The position numbers and the translations under genes are program-made. DNA of 64,000 nucleotides from Agrostemma githago (lineage: Eukaryota; Streptophyta; Magnoliopsida; Caryophyllales; Caryophyllaceae), in contig OY288253.1 in NCBI GenBank assembly GCA_958450325.1, forward strand, positions 63,240,266 to 63,304,265, in the 5' to 3' direction. How positions within the stretch are numbered: the first letter of the stretch is position 1; the number at the start of each line of letters is the position of its first letter. The notes under the pieces were generated by a model. The model was not told the DNA's origin. It saw only the letters and a program-made list of their open reading frames with translations, and did no database searches. Positions 55,040 through 64,000 of this stretch are shown piece by piece.

Positions 55040-56680
55040 TGAAACTAGCTGACGCACCACTACCACCGTCACCGAAGGGGTCTCTAGGATCTCAGTGTCG
55101 GGGAATGGGGCCAGAGTTACAGTTCTGCTGCTGCATGCTCCTAAGGCGATGTAGCTCTTCCAGAATTTGCAGGTTAACGGACTCCTGCATCTTCAGCCTC
55201 TCATCCTGCTTCTTTATCTTCTCAGCCATAACCGCCCGTAGCGCCCTTTCCTCTCGTATTTCCGATCTCATCTCCTGAACGACGAACGGTACACACTCCA
55301 TCGAGATCGCATGCCCCCCCCCCCCCCCCTCCCCCCTCCCCCGAGCATTGGGTGGTGTCCAGTACAGGGAATGAGCGTTCCCCGTACCGTACACAGCTCC
55401 CTTGCAGTATCCCTCCGCGACTCTGAACCAAATCGCGCTCGAGTCCACACCTTCGTTCTCGGGCGCTCTAGTGGCCTCCATATACGATCTCTACAAGAAA
55501 TTGGAGTCATGATTAGGTGAGTTGTAAAGAAAAAAAAAGTAAAGAAGCCTTATGTTCGAAACTTACCCAAATGTCGGCGTCCTTCTGCGTAGCGAACGAT
55601 CGACCGGTGGTGTCGTCCCCCTTGGTCTTCGTGGCGAGAAATAGCTGCGCAGGCGGAGGGAATTCTCCAGTTTGCTTCTTCAACTGTTGACAGTACATGT
55701 AGATTTCTCATTTATATTTATAATGAAAACATTAAATAAGAATCCAAAATAAAAATCAAAGGTAAGGAAATACTAACATTCATAGCCCGCTGGTGCATCG
55801 ACTGCGACCCACCGTAGTGGGTGCGCTCCGTCTCCACCTCGGGGTCCCCTCCCCGCGTCTTGTTTTTCTTCACATGGATGGATCTCTTAAGGAACTTCAG
55901 GTCGAAGCGGGCTACTTCGAACTATTTAATGGCGTCACCTACAATTTATACACTTTGAGATCAATAAGCGTTTTGAAGATATATACAACTTTTTATTCAA
56001 GTATGAACACTAATTGAGTAATCAAACCTTTAAGGTATTTGTGTGCCCTTCGCTCGTTCGCCAACTTCCACATGTTGTCTTTGTATCTTTCCTTCGCGAC
56101 GTCCATGTATCTGTCTCTCGCAGCCACCTCGAGACTGTCGTTGTAATAGTGTTTCATCTGCAAGATCGTTTGTTGTCATTATATTAGTAATCCGTAAACA
56201 ATAACAGATAATTAATAAAACAAAAAAATTGATGCACCTTAAAGTTGGCAAACCACTTCTCCCGCTGCCACTGAGGCACCTTGGTCCAACTAGTGCAATA
56301 AGTAGTCAATTCATTCATGAAATTGTCCTTGACACCAGTCACCACCGCACGAGTCCGAAACCTACACCAAAGAGTGAAATAAGATGATGTCTCACAAAAA
56401 AAAGGAAATATAATGTCTCACCATGTGATATCGGGGCTAATAATTAGGCGCCCGTCGTCTGTATATGCAAGCCCTTGATCCTGTTGTGGTTGTTCTGGTT
56501 GCTGATCGTTGTTCACCTCCTCCTCATTATCATCTTGTTGGACCTCGTTCTGGTCCTCCAGTCGGGTCTTCTCCTGGTCCTCCTGCTGCTGCCGCCCCTG
56601 CTGCTGCTCCCTCTACCATACGTCGTCTCTTATCCAATCTTTCCCCATATATCCATTTTCGTTCCTGTCTCTTCATTTTT
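55040..56680 (-). pseudogene. Inner CACTA fused gene: transposase N-terminus plus TnpA-like protein
   Basis: Begins MKRQERKWIYGERLDKRR near 56672, the same start as the outer transposase (MKRFERKWMYKERLDKRR at 44789). It switches directly into an Ala/Gly/Pro-rich linker and the second-gene body (56460-55700), with NELTTYCTSWTKVP in reverse text near 56300. The last exon, 55481-55092, encodes FRVAEGYCKGAVYGTGN and the C-terminal coiled coil ending QQQNCNSGPIPRH. The tnp2 catalytic part is deleted. A poly-C/poly-G run lies at 55314-55329. Exon borders were not all resolved. The product could still bind repeats, but not cut. Confidence 0.6.
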
Positions 56681-57252
56681 TTATCTAAAAAAATTGAGAC
56701 AATAACCACATACAAATTATTTCCTCTAAAGTAATTTACTAATATATATACACTACTCACATATTCTGTAAAATTTTCAATTCACCTAAACATGGTACTA
56801 TTTGAACACAATCCATCCATAATTACATCACTAAATCCGCATAATTGTATTTCACTTCCAATTTCCTAACACATCAAAACAACCCAATTCATTCAACTAC
56901 TTAACCACAAACCCTAATTCTATACTAACAATCTACCTATTTCAAATTAGAGAACCTATGGGCAATTAACATGCTTACTACACTAAATATTCCGACAACT
57001 AAAAAACTATTCAACCCAATAACTAATTTATTTAAATCGATAAAAACACAAATTAACAAATAATTAAAACTAAATATAGAGAGATAAACATACCTTAAGG
57101 AAAATGAAAGAATTGAAGAAGGAATGAAGAGGAAAGGAGGAGGGGGCAGAGTTTTAGAGAGAGAGGAGACAATTTTTAGAGAGATAGAGTGAAATGAGAG
57201 AATAGCTCGGGGGAAGGGGGGTGTTCGTTTATTTAAAAAAAATTAGAACCCT

Positions 57253-57510
57253 TAGCGACCGAAATCGGTCGCGCGTCCTTTTTTTTTAGCGACTGATTTC
57301 AGTCGCTAGGTCCCAGATTTAGTGACCGAAATCGGTCGCTAGGTCACTACTTTAGCGACTGAAATCGGTCGCGCGTACATTATTTTAGCAACTGATATCG
57401 GTTGTTGAGGATAATTAATTTTTTCAAAATCCGTCTCCTCGTCCAGCAACTAATATCGGTCGCGCGTTGTACTTTCAGTCGCTAAATAAGCGACTGAGTT
57501 TCTCAGTCGT
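57253..57510. repeat. Inner CACTA right subterminal palindromes
   Basis: Units of GCGACCGAAATCGGTCGC and GCGACTGATTTCAGTCGC, with decayed copies. Confidence 0.8.
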
Positions 57511-57547
57511 GCGTGGATGGTAGCTATATAAAGTATTTCTTGTAGTG

Positions 57548-57768
57548 TACAAAAAGAGAGGGCAGAACGGGCTGCTTTGACCGAGAGGGTGAAGGCGTAG
57601 GATGAGCGTATCCGGCGACGGGATGAGGTTAGTATGCAAATACTGGAAGAGCTAGCCCGCCTGAGGAGCATGCAGCAGCAGAACTGCAATTCCGGGCCCA
57701 TTCCACAACGCCGAGACCCCTTCAACGGGGGTGGTAGTGGCGCTTTGGCTAATTTTCCCGTTAGTTGA
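57548..57768 (+). pseudogene. CACTA second gene, 3' part after inner CACTA
   Basis: Coiled-coil end of the protein: heptad-like text, one TAG near 57599, then ILEELARLRSMQQQNCNS and a stop near 57768. The inner CACTA has ILEELHRLRSMQQQNCNS at the same place, confirming the gene. Confidence 0.75.
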
Positions 57769-57994
57769 GCATGTAGATTAAGAAACATAGTTTGTAGTTT
57801 ATGAATGTTGATTGAAAACAGTTTGTAACATTACTCTTAATTTAGTTTATTCAAGAACTTTAGTTACCTGGGTTGGCAATTATGGCATGGTGGCCGATAC
57901 GGCATGGTGTTTGGAACGTATTTGTCATTGCTGGGTTATTTTTGTGTTTGCAGATTTTGGCTAGAAATGAAACAAATTGAATCGGCCAAATACA
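57769..57994 (+). other. CACTA 3' untranslated stretch
   Basis: Short non-coding text between second gene and right subterminal repeats; similar text occurs at 54790-55030 reversed in the inner element. Confidence 0.45.
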
Positions 57995-58102
57995 TGTCTC
58001 GTAGCGACTGATATCTGTCGTTACAAGGAATAAATAGCGACAGATAACGGTCGCTAATGTAGACGCCCAAGGTCCCCAACGCCATCAGGTGATCGCACTT
58101 AG
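57995..58102. repeat. CACTA right subterminal palindromes, first block
   Basis: Units such as AGCGACTGATATCTGTCG and AGCGACAGATAACGGTCGC. The block is cut by the solo LTR and resumes at 59675. Confidence 0.75.
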
Positions 58103-59674
58103 TGACGGAAGGATTTGTCGTGAATCCCACCGGTCAAAATAAAACCAACTAACCTAGGCTTGGTGGTAGCAAGGGTAAGTCGGGTCGAAATCCTCAGGGA
58201 CGGTAAGTCGGACTAAGGTGAGCTACAATTCTAGACTAAGTTCAGACAAAACAAGGGTGATTAACTAGGATTGACTAATGACTAAAGTAAAGTCTATAAC
58301 ACGAAATAAAAAGGCAAACAAGCATCTAATGATAATGGAAAGCGAGGTAAATCAATAAGAGAAAACTAGGGCTAGGTCGGATTCATGGATGCAAGGGAGA
58401 CCAAAAGGGGGAAACGAGGGTGCTAGCATGTTTTCGTAGCCTTGATTACATTCGGGCTCTCGTTACTTAAACGACCTAGGGGCTTCCTCACCACGCTCTC
58501 GCTACTAGTGGAGGAACCAAACCCAATAGCAAACAAGAACATGCAAGAGAAAAAGCAAGAAAAACAAGGAATGATCATCTCAAGTCTCACAAGCATTTCA
58601 TCAAACATGTTGAGTGCAAGGCATTAGGAAACAACAAAAACAACAGCTAACATCACCCATCTCACCCTAATCATCCCTAATCACACTCAATCCCCCTACT
58701 AACCCTAGGGGAAATCTACTCACACATAACTAAAGAACTATCAACACTAACAAGTGAAACCCACAACATAAGAACAAGAACATTCATAATGAAAAAAACA
58801 AAGAGAAACAATAAACAAGAGATAAAGAATGAAACTTTACTAACAATCAAAGATTAAAGGAAAAGAGAGAAGAATGAGTATATCAACTACAAGATGAATG
58901 GAAAGATTGGAACTTGCGTATAGAGAAAACCCAAATACATCCACCATGGTTGTCAATCTTGATAGATTCTCCAAGAATTCCAATAATACAAGAGTACTAA
59001 CTAGATTAAGGCTTAATGAAGAGTGATTAAGGAAGGATTAAGCTAATCTACACTAATCTAAGCTAATCTAATCTAAAGTAGTCTAGGGTTTTGTAAAAAG
59101 TTCTTAAAACAATACAAGAGGAGGGGTATATATAGGGTTTCATAAGTAAGGGGGGGCGGAAAAGCGAAGACGAGCTGAACTGGGTCCTTCCCGGCCGGGA
59201 AGGGGATGATCCTGGTCGGGATCATGCATAATACCGGGCGGTATTATGCATAATACCGGGCGGGATTATGCTCTTCCCGGGCGGGAAGATGTCGGTCCCG
59301 ATCGGGATGGCCCCACAGAAAGCTGTCTTTCTTGTCTTCTCATCCCGGTCGTGATGGATGATGGTCCCGACCGGGATGGGTCCTTATTTACTCTTTCTAG
59401 GCTTCTTATCGATGCTCGGTGATCGGGATATCATCAAGTGGGCTCCATGGTACTCGAGATCGAGTCTAAGCTACCGAGTCGTCGTCGCTTCTCTTCGTTG
59501 GCTCCATATGCGTCGGAAACGAGTCGGACTCGTTCCATTTCTCCAAGATAGGCCTTAGGAACCTAAAACAAGCTAGAAAAAGCGTAAGTAGCCTCGAAAC
59601 CGCTCCAAAGAGCGATTCCACAAGAGAAACCGGGACCAAGCACAAGAAATAAACACTACAAACCACACTTATCA
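58103..59674 (-). repeat. Solo LTR of an Ath2-related family
   Basis: 1572 bases, plus-strand ends TGACGGAAGGATTTG and ACACTTATCA, exact target duplication CTTAG (58098-58102 and 59675-59679). The text tracks the Ath2 LTR (6360-7871) along its length, at moderate similarity. Solo LTRs arise by recombination between the two LTRs. Confidence 0.92.
59127..59365 (-). promoter_or_regulatory. Solo LTR promoter: TATA and palindromes
   Basis: TATATATA at 59128-59136. Upstream in sense are palindromes with varied arms: TTCCCGGCCGGGAA, ATACCGGGCGGTAT, ATCCCGATCGGGAT and similar. Confidence 0.6.
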
Positions 59675-59903
59675 CTTAGCGACAGATATTTGTCGTTAAA
59701 CCATCCAAAGTAGTGATAGATATCTGTCCCAAAGTCACCCATTTAGTGACAGATATCTGTCGCCCGAGTTTTTTAGCGACTGATATCTGTCGCCCGTCTC
59801 CTTTTCAAGCGACTACCAGGTGCGACTGCTTCTCAGTGACTGTCATCTGTCGCGCGTCTTTTTTTATGACAGATGACGGTAGCTGCTATCAGTCCCCGTC
59901 ACG
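59675..59903. repeat. CACTA right subterminal palindromes, second block
   Basis: Units of GCGACAGATATTTGTCG, GTGACAGATATCTGTCGC and related text up to the right end. Confidence 0.8.
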
Positions 59904-59921
59904 TTTTTTCTAGTAGTGACG

Positions 59922-59980
59922 TCCTTCCAGACACGAGGGAAAGCGTGGCCGTCGTTGATTTTATTTTCACCATAGATTTT
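59922..59980 (+). pseudogene. PMD gene copy B, 3' end beyond CACTA
   Basis: The last-exon frame continues after the ACG target duplication and meets a stop within about 50 bases. The local text CGTCGTTGA equals the end of copy A, in a shifted frame. Confidence 0.6.
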
Positions 59981-60329
59981 CCAGCCGATTGCATCATGGA
60001 TTATTTAGTATTTTGTTCGTAACTTTTGGGTTGGACTAGTAACGGTATTTTCAGTTTCGTATTTTGTTCTATTTTTATGTTGGAGTTTTTTTAACAAGAA
60101 ACTTTAAACTTGGAATTTCTTTAGTATTTTTTTTTTTTTATGTTGGAATAATAGCGATATTTTCCTTCTCGTATTTGCTGCAGTATCAGTCTTTTTTCAG
60201 TAATCAGCTGAGTATTTTTTGTAGTTAAGAAAATATCATACAAACGTAGATAGCAATAACAACTAGCAGTACGAAAGTTTACACAGAAGAACAAGTAGCA
60301 TACAAACTTTGATACAGTACGGTGCTTAG
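59981..60329. other. Gap between convergent PMD and MULE copy B genes
   Basis: T-rich, with three imperfect repeats of a GTATTTTGTTC/TATGTTGGA type segment (60008-60190). No gene. Confidence 0.4.
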
Positions 60330-61497
60330 TTAGTCGTCCGGTATCTCAAACGGTCTATCCCGGGCTCCAGGGTAACCCATAATCGGGGGAGTTCGGAAAT
60401 AATTCGCCCATATGTCCTTCCACATTTTGTAACGCGCACGGAACAGGCTACGATAATGTGTTGTCGACCGATCACGGACACCTTTCCAAAGAGGATGTTT
60501 TCTCGGCATTAGACAGTCTTCTGTCATTCGTAACCTCAACCAATATACACCTGTGTTCATTATCCACAACACTCCAAAAGGTACATGGTTACCTGGTATG
60601 GCCCTCAAAGGATAGTATGTAGCGCACTCCATTGTCAATGACAATCGACATATGACCTAATTGTGGTGTGTTGCGAAACCAAACAGATCAATGTCGTGGA
60701 GCCAGTGCGCCGGCGGTACCGGATCTGGGCTCATTGTGCCTATACGCCATATTGCTGCCTCGACACCTCCGTTCAATGACGTCGCGTATACATTCAAGTA
60801 TAAAGGATCCTTGATCTCACCGAACAATACCATCCTCTGTTTTATAAAACTTGACTCATCACCTGTAACAGCATGGGAGAAAACGGGAAATCCGCAGTGT
60901 CCGTCCGGAATAACATCATACCATGCAATCAAAAAACGATGCATGAACCGACTAGCAACTGAGAAAACGGAAACGTGTCTGTAGTGTAATTCTGCTCTAG
61001 GGGACGTCTGGGGCAGAGGCCCACGACCCATCAGTGGACTCAGTGTTAGCTTGAACGGACGGACCTGTTGTGTTAGTCGACTGCGACCTCAACGGAGTGG
61101 AAGACTTATCAGTCCTAGCAGTCTTCTTTCTGGCATGCTCTACTCCGCTCAATAACCTACCTATATCGAATGACTTTCTCGGCTTGGGATTTGGTGAAGG
61201 GTCGACAAACCCTGACTCCTCGGGATGTAACGCAGAATCCAAAACGTCGATGTAATGATCCCACATGCATGGATCGCTCTTCCGAATCTCGTCAATAAGC
61301 CCGTCTAAGGTGAAAACATCACTGGCTGGCAAAGCTTCCTCCCCACTATACACAAGAGTTCTCCAATACACGTGAACATCATCCAACTGCACACGATCCC
61401 CTTGAGCCATTATTTCGTGCATCGTACACGCACTCGGCAACCGACAAGTTGTCCTAAGAACACAAACGCAATCGTCGTACACACGGTCACCCAACTT
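60330..61497 (-). pseudogene. MULE copy B C-terminal region with OTU-like protease domain
   Basis: Same frame as the transposase from 61494 to 60997 after a TAG (conserved LIDEIRKSDPCMWDHYIDVL). A frame change near 61000 then leads to the OTU-peptidase-like domain (61031-60657), with the catalytic-type motif VIPDGHCGF and AHWLHDIDLFGFATHHN, whose His is a candidate for the catalytic one. After a TAG the frame goes on with the block shared with copy A (GVLWIMNTGVYWLRLRMTEDCLM) to 60330. OTU enzymes are cysteine proteases of the deubiquitinase type. Whether this one is active is unknown. Confidence 0.7.
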
Positions 61498-62965
61498 CTA
61501 CATTCTAACTAATTCTGCCTCGAGCACCTTCAACGCCTTACAACTAACACGAAGTCTCAAGTTTTTGAGAACCAGTGACATTGCTATGAATCTTTTAGTG
61601 CTTGACTTCTCCAACTTCACTCGTATCGATGAATGCTGACGACCGATCTGTTTATCTATTCTTTCGAACAAGCGATCCAATGTAGCGGTTGACGTACCAA
61701 GAGCTTTCTTAAGTGCTGCATGTGCGGACTCAACAATGGAGGTTGTCGTGTTACCAAAATGGAGAACTTGATTCGTGTATGCATGAAGAAAGTTTCGATC
61801 ATATTTCTCCAACCAAGTCTTACTTATGTAAAGCGAGATTCTAGTTAGCTCGTACCTTTGTTTGAAGTCATCCCAAACTTCGACCGCATCTAGGACATTG
61901 TTGGCATACAATAGTCGTCTCAAAGCATATTTCATGAAGTTCTCAACAGCAGATTTGCGCTTCCACACTTTATGGGCACGAGTTTCAACACAGTTTGTAA
62001 TATGCCAACTACACAACAAATTTCGAGTCCATGGAGTTGGAAATACAAGAGGAATGGCCTCCACCGACCCCATCTCTCGATCGGTCACAATGATATTCGG
62101 TACCTTATCACCAGTAAGCATCCTTAACTTACGCAACACCCATATATACGAAGGCTTGTCTTCATATCGGAGGAGGGCATAGGCAATGACGAAAGATTTT
62201 CGAACAGGTGTAATCCCAACCATCTCCACTAATTTCATATCATACGTGTTCGTCTTGTAGGTTGCATCCATGAGCACAACTTGATGGTAAATCCGGAACA
62301 TTTTAACAGACTCGGCATGCGCCATGAATATACGCTCCACCTCCAACGTAATCTCATTCTCGAAGAAAAAGTAGACGTATTGCTCCCTACGTGCCAGAAC
62401 AAGCATCTGCTCAACGGCGTTCCTCCCTTCTCTTGACGCAGCCCTCAATTTAGCCCCAATATTGTATATCGTGTTTATCGAAGGACAAGACTTATCTGGG
62501 TTCATGTTATGAAGGCCCTCCATAACTTTAGCCGGTTGCACATGCGCCTTCAAAGATGTAATAACAAACGCCTTCTCAGCATCAATCAGAGCTGCTCGAC
62601 GACAGTGACTGTCATCATACTCACGTAACTTATGATTATGTACACCAACTGGACCCACGATAAGAATCCATCTCTTCCGATCAAGGGTTTGACAGGCTTT
62701 CACCCAAAATCTACAACCAATCTTCTTAGATTGTTTTGTACCTGCCTTTAGATTACCGTATCGATCACACTTGAAGTAATTAGCACCAAGAGCAAATCTC
62801 TTCAATTTTGACGTTGGTCGCTGGATTTCACTAGGTTAATGCCAATGGTTAACGCTATTTCATTAGCATAATCAAAAGCTTCATTCGAGCTGCCGAAGGG
62901 GGGCGCAAATATGAAGCAACAACGGTAGTCAATGTCATCCCCACCAAAATCCTCCGGGTATACCT
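61498..62965 (-). CDS. MULE transposase, copy B
   Basis: Core ORF of 435 codons from 62805 to 61498. FAR1-type zinc-finger region (YFKCDRYGN, GCRFWVKAC, VGVHNH), then the MULE transposase domain with all three catalytic residues: Asp in VVLMDATYKTNTYDMK, Asp in IIVTDREMG, and Glu in GNTTTSIVESAHAALK. A further N-terminal piece (62965-62820, DDIDYRCCFIFAPP and FDYANEIAL) is present in a different frame, and a TAG ends the core, so the gene is nearly but not fully intact. It transposes Mutator-type DNA elements. It converges on PMD copy B. Confidence 0.85.
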
Positions 62966-63314
62966 GAACAAATGAAAAATTATTTTAATGAGCATTAACT
63001 AACAAAATTCCTAAATCAAAAACATAAACAACCATTTTACAACGTAACTTATAATGAAACTTTAAATAAAAAAAACATACGTTAAAAACACATGACATTC
63101 TCAAGCTGAAACGTTGAAACGTACGCGGATCCCATTTTACAACCCCTAAAAACATACGCTGAAACGTTTCAAAAACAAAAGGACAAATGTGACATTCTCA
63201 CGTTTTTTGGATCCCCAAAACGTGAAAATGTCACTTTTCACGGATATGTAAAACGTGACATTCTCACGTTTTGCACTTTTTTACGTACTGTAGAACGTAT
63301 TTTCAAACCGTAAT
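62966..63314 (-). other. Upstream region of MULE copy B with AACGTGAG palindromes
   Basis: AT-rich text, then four or five AACGTGAGAATGTCACGTT-like palindromes and half-sites (63140-63290). No gene. Probably the MULE promoter or terminal region, cut by the Tat LTR at 63315. Confidence 0.5.
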
Positions 63315-64000
63315 TGTAGACACCCACATTTTGACCGCCAGGTGTCTATAGTAGTTCCCGCCAAACACCCGATGATGATTGGACGTAAACATGCTTTGAT
63401 AGACTCGGATATGGGCTTGTAATCATGGACATTTGGTTTAGACTTATTAAGGAGTACAAATCTTACAAAACCAACCTCAAATCCAGGCCCAGTGGGTCGT
63501 TTCGAGTCAAATAACACTAATTTGGGTCGAATCCGACACCAGGGGTAAAACCGTCTTTTAGCGACCGAGTTAAAACCCGGTCAAAGATTTTCCCGAGACA
63601 CGTGAGTCAGCCGTGACACCTCACACGGCTGATTCCTACCCAAATTCCTACAAAATTTCAGATTCATTAAAGCATTAAACAATTCCGTTAAAGGTAGAAT
63701 TCGACCTCAAGTAGGAATTCTATCCGGAAACCGAATCAGACATCTACCGAGTACCAAATACTCGGCCAAAACACCCCCACCAGCCGAGATACCCTTTCTT
63801 CTTTGCCAAGAAAGCGGAATTCTCATGCTTCTCAAACTCCTACGTTTCCTATCCTAAGCGGTATTCAAACTCTCCTAAGCCAAGGTTGGGAATTCCTATA
63901 AATAGGACCTCCCATCCAACACTTCGAAGAACATCACAACATCAGAATTAACACCAAAAAACAGCCTCATAACACGGTTTTCATACATCCTCGATATCTA
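63315..64000 (+). repeat. LTR of a second Tat-family element, entering at right edge
   Basis: Starts TGTAGACACCCACATTTTG and follows the left Tat LTR (6235 downwards) for several hundred bases, including CACCCGATGATGAT and CCCAGTGGGTCGTTTC. Opposite orientation to the left copy. A hairpin with arms CCGAGTA and TACTCGG (63747-63765) lies where the left copy has ACTCGATCGAGT. TATAAATAG at 63897-63905. Whether it is a solo LTR or a full element cannot be seen. Confidence 0.88.
63897..63905 (+). promoter_or_regulatory. TATA box of the right Tat LTR
   Basis: TATAAATAG, about 580 bases into the LTR, matching 5562-5554 in the left copy. Confidence 0.65.

Larger units (their letters stand above)
54430..57547 (-). 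mobile_element. Inner CACTA, deletion derivative
   Basis: 3.1 kb. Right end TTTCTTGTAGTG is canonical; left end reads CATTACAAGAATTT, one base off CACTA. Flanks TAT and TAC fit a decayed 3-bp duplication. Subterminal palindromes at 54466-54775 and 57253-57510. It keeps the first transposase exon joined to the second gene, on the minus strand, and lacks the tnp2 core. Confidence 0.85.
43951..59918 (+). mobile_element. CACTA (En/Spm) transposon, 16 kb with nested inserts
   Basis: Ends CACTACAAGAAAGAACG and TTTTTTCTAGTAGTG, flanked by the 3-bp target duplication ACG (43948-43950 and 59919-59921). Subterminal palindromes lie inside both ends. It encodes a Tnp2-type transposase (44789-47958, continued 52503-52900) and a second Ptta/En/Spm-type gene (53009-54429, continued 57548-57768). 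It contains a LINE, a smaller CACTA and a solo LTR. Without these it is about 6.7 kb. Frameshifts and stops show it is dead. Confidence 0.92.
41195..63290. mobile_element. MULE-PMD composite, copy B
   Basis: PMD (plus) and MULE/OTU transposase (minus) converge, as in copy A; the pair is split by the 16-kb CACTA. Palindrome clusters at 41195-41312 and 63100-63290 lie upstream of both genes, where MULE terminal inverted repeats would be. Exact ends and the 9-bp target duplication were not found. Confidence 0.5.

Overview
This window looks like transposon-dense, probably heterochromatic chromatin of a flowering plant. The evidence is Athila-type and Tat/Ogre-type Ty3/gypsy retrotransposons, CACTA (En/Spm) and Mutator-like DNA transposons, plant mobile domain (PMD) genes, an L1-type LINE with a DUF4283-like ORF1, and hAT and Stowaway MITEs. 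I see no ordinary host gene, tRNA or rRNA. The species cannot be fixed from the sequence.

Left part (1-29915), nested retrotransposons. A minus-strand Tat/Ogre-like element runs off the left edge; its 5' LTR is 3871-6235. It sits inside the 5' LTR of a plus-strand Athila-like element, here called Ath1 (6236-6359, then 19175-29915). That LTR is split again by a complete minus-strand Athila-like element, Ath2 (6360-19174, target duplication CTTAT). Ath2's gag-like ORF is in turn split by a very young plus-strand element, Ath3 (11804-16903, target duplication ATTTG). None of the three Athila-like elements has reverse transcriptase, RNase H or integrase in the window. Ath1 and Ath2 share one 3' architecture: a palindrome-rich promoter-like block, a second ORF (or its empty place), three stem-loops with one loop and different stems, an internal polypurine cassette, a long non-coding tract, the true polypurine tract, and the LTR.

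Middle part (29916-43950). A decayed PMD gene (plus strand) and a MULE transposase carrying an OTU-protease-like domain (minus strand) lie tail to tail, with a hAT MITE in the transposase and a solo-LTR-like insert in the PMD intron. AT-rich sequence with MITEs and foldbacks follows, then a second PMD gene (from 41854).

Right part (43951-64000). The last exon of the second PMD gene is interrupted by a 16-kb CACTA element (43951-59918, target duplication ACG). This CACTA contains a LINE (47959-52502), a smaller deleted CACTA (54430-57547) and a solo LTR related to Ath2 (58103-59674). Beyond it lies the second MULE/OTU transposase (minus strand), so both PMD copies have the same convergent partner. 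A plus-strand LTR of the same Tat family as the left-hand one enters at 63315.

A common theme is that the element types carry arrays of short palindromes near their promoters or ends, with a different palindrome in each family. The two strongest candidates for undescribed biology are the stem-loop triplet (9769-10011 and 25851-26162) and the LTR-like palindrome module placed inside the elements before the second ORF.
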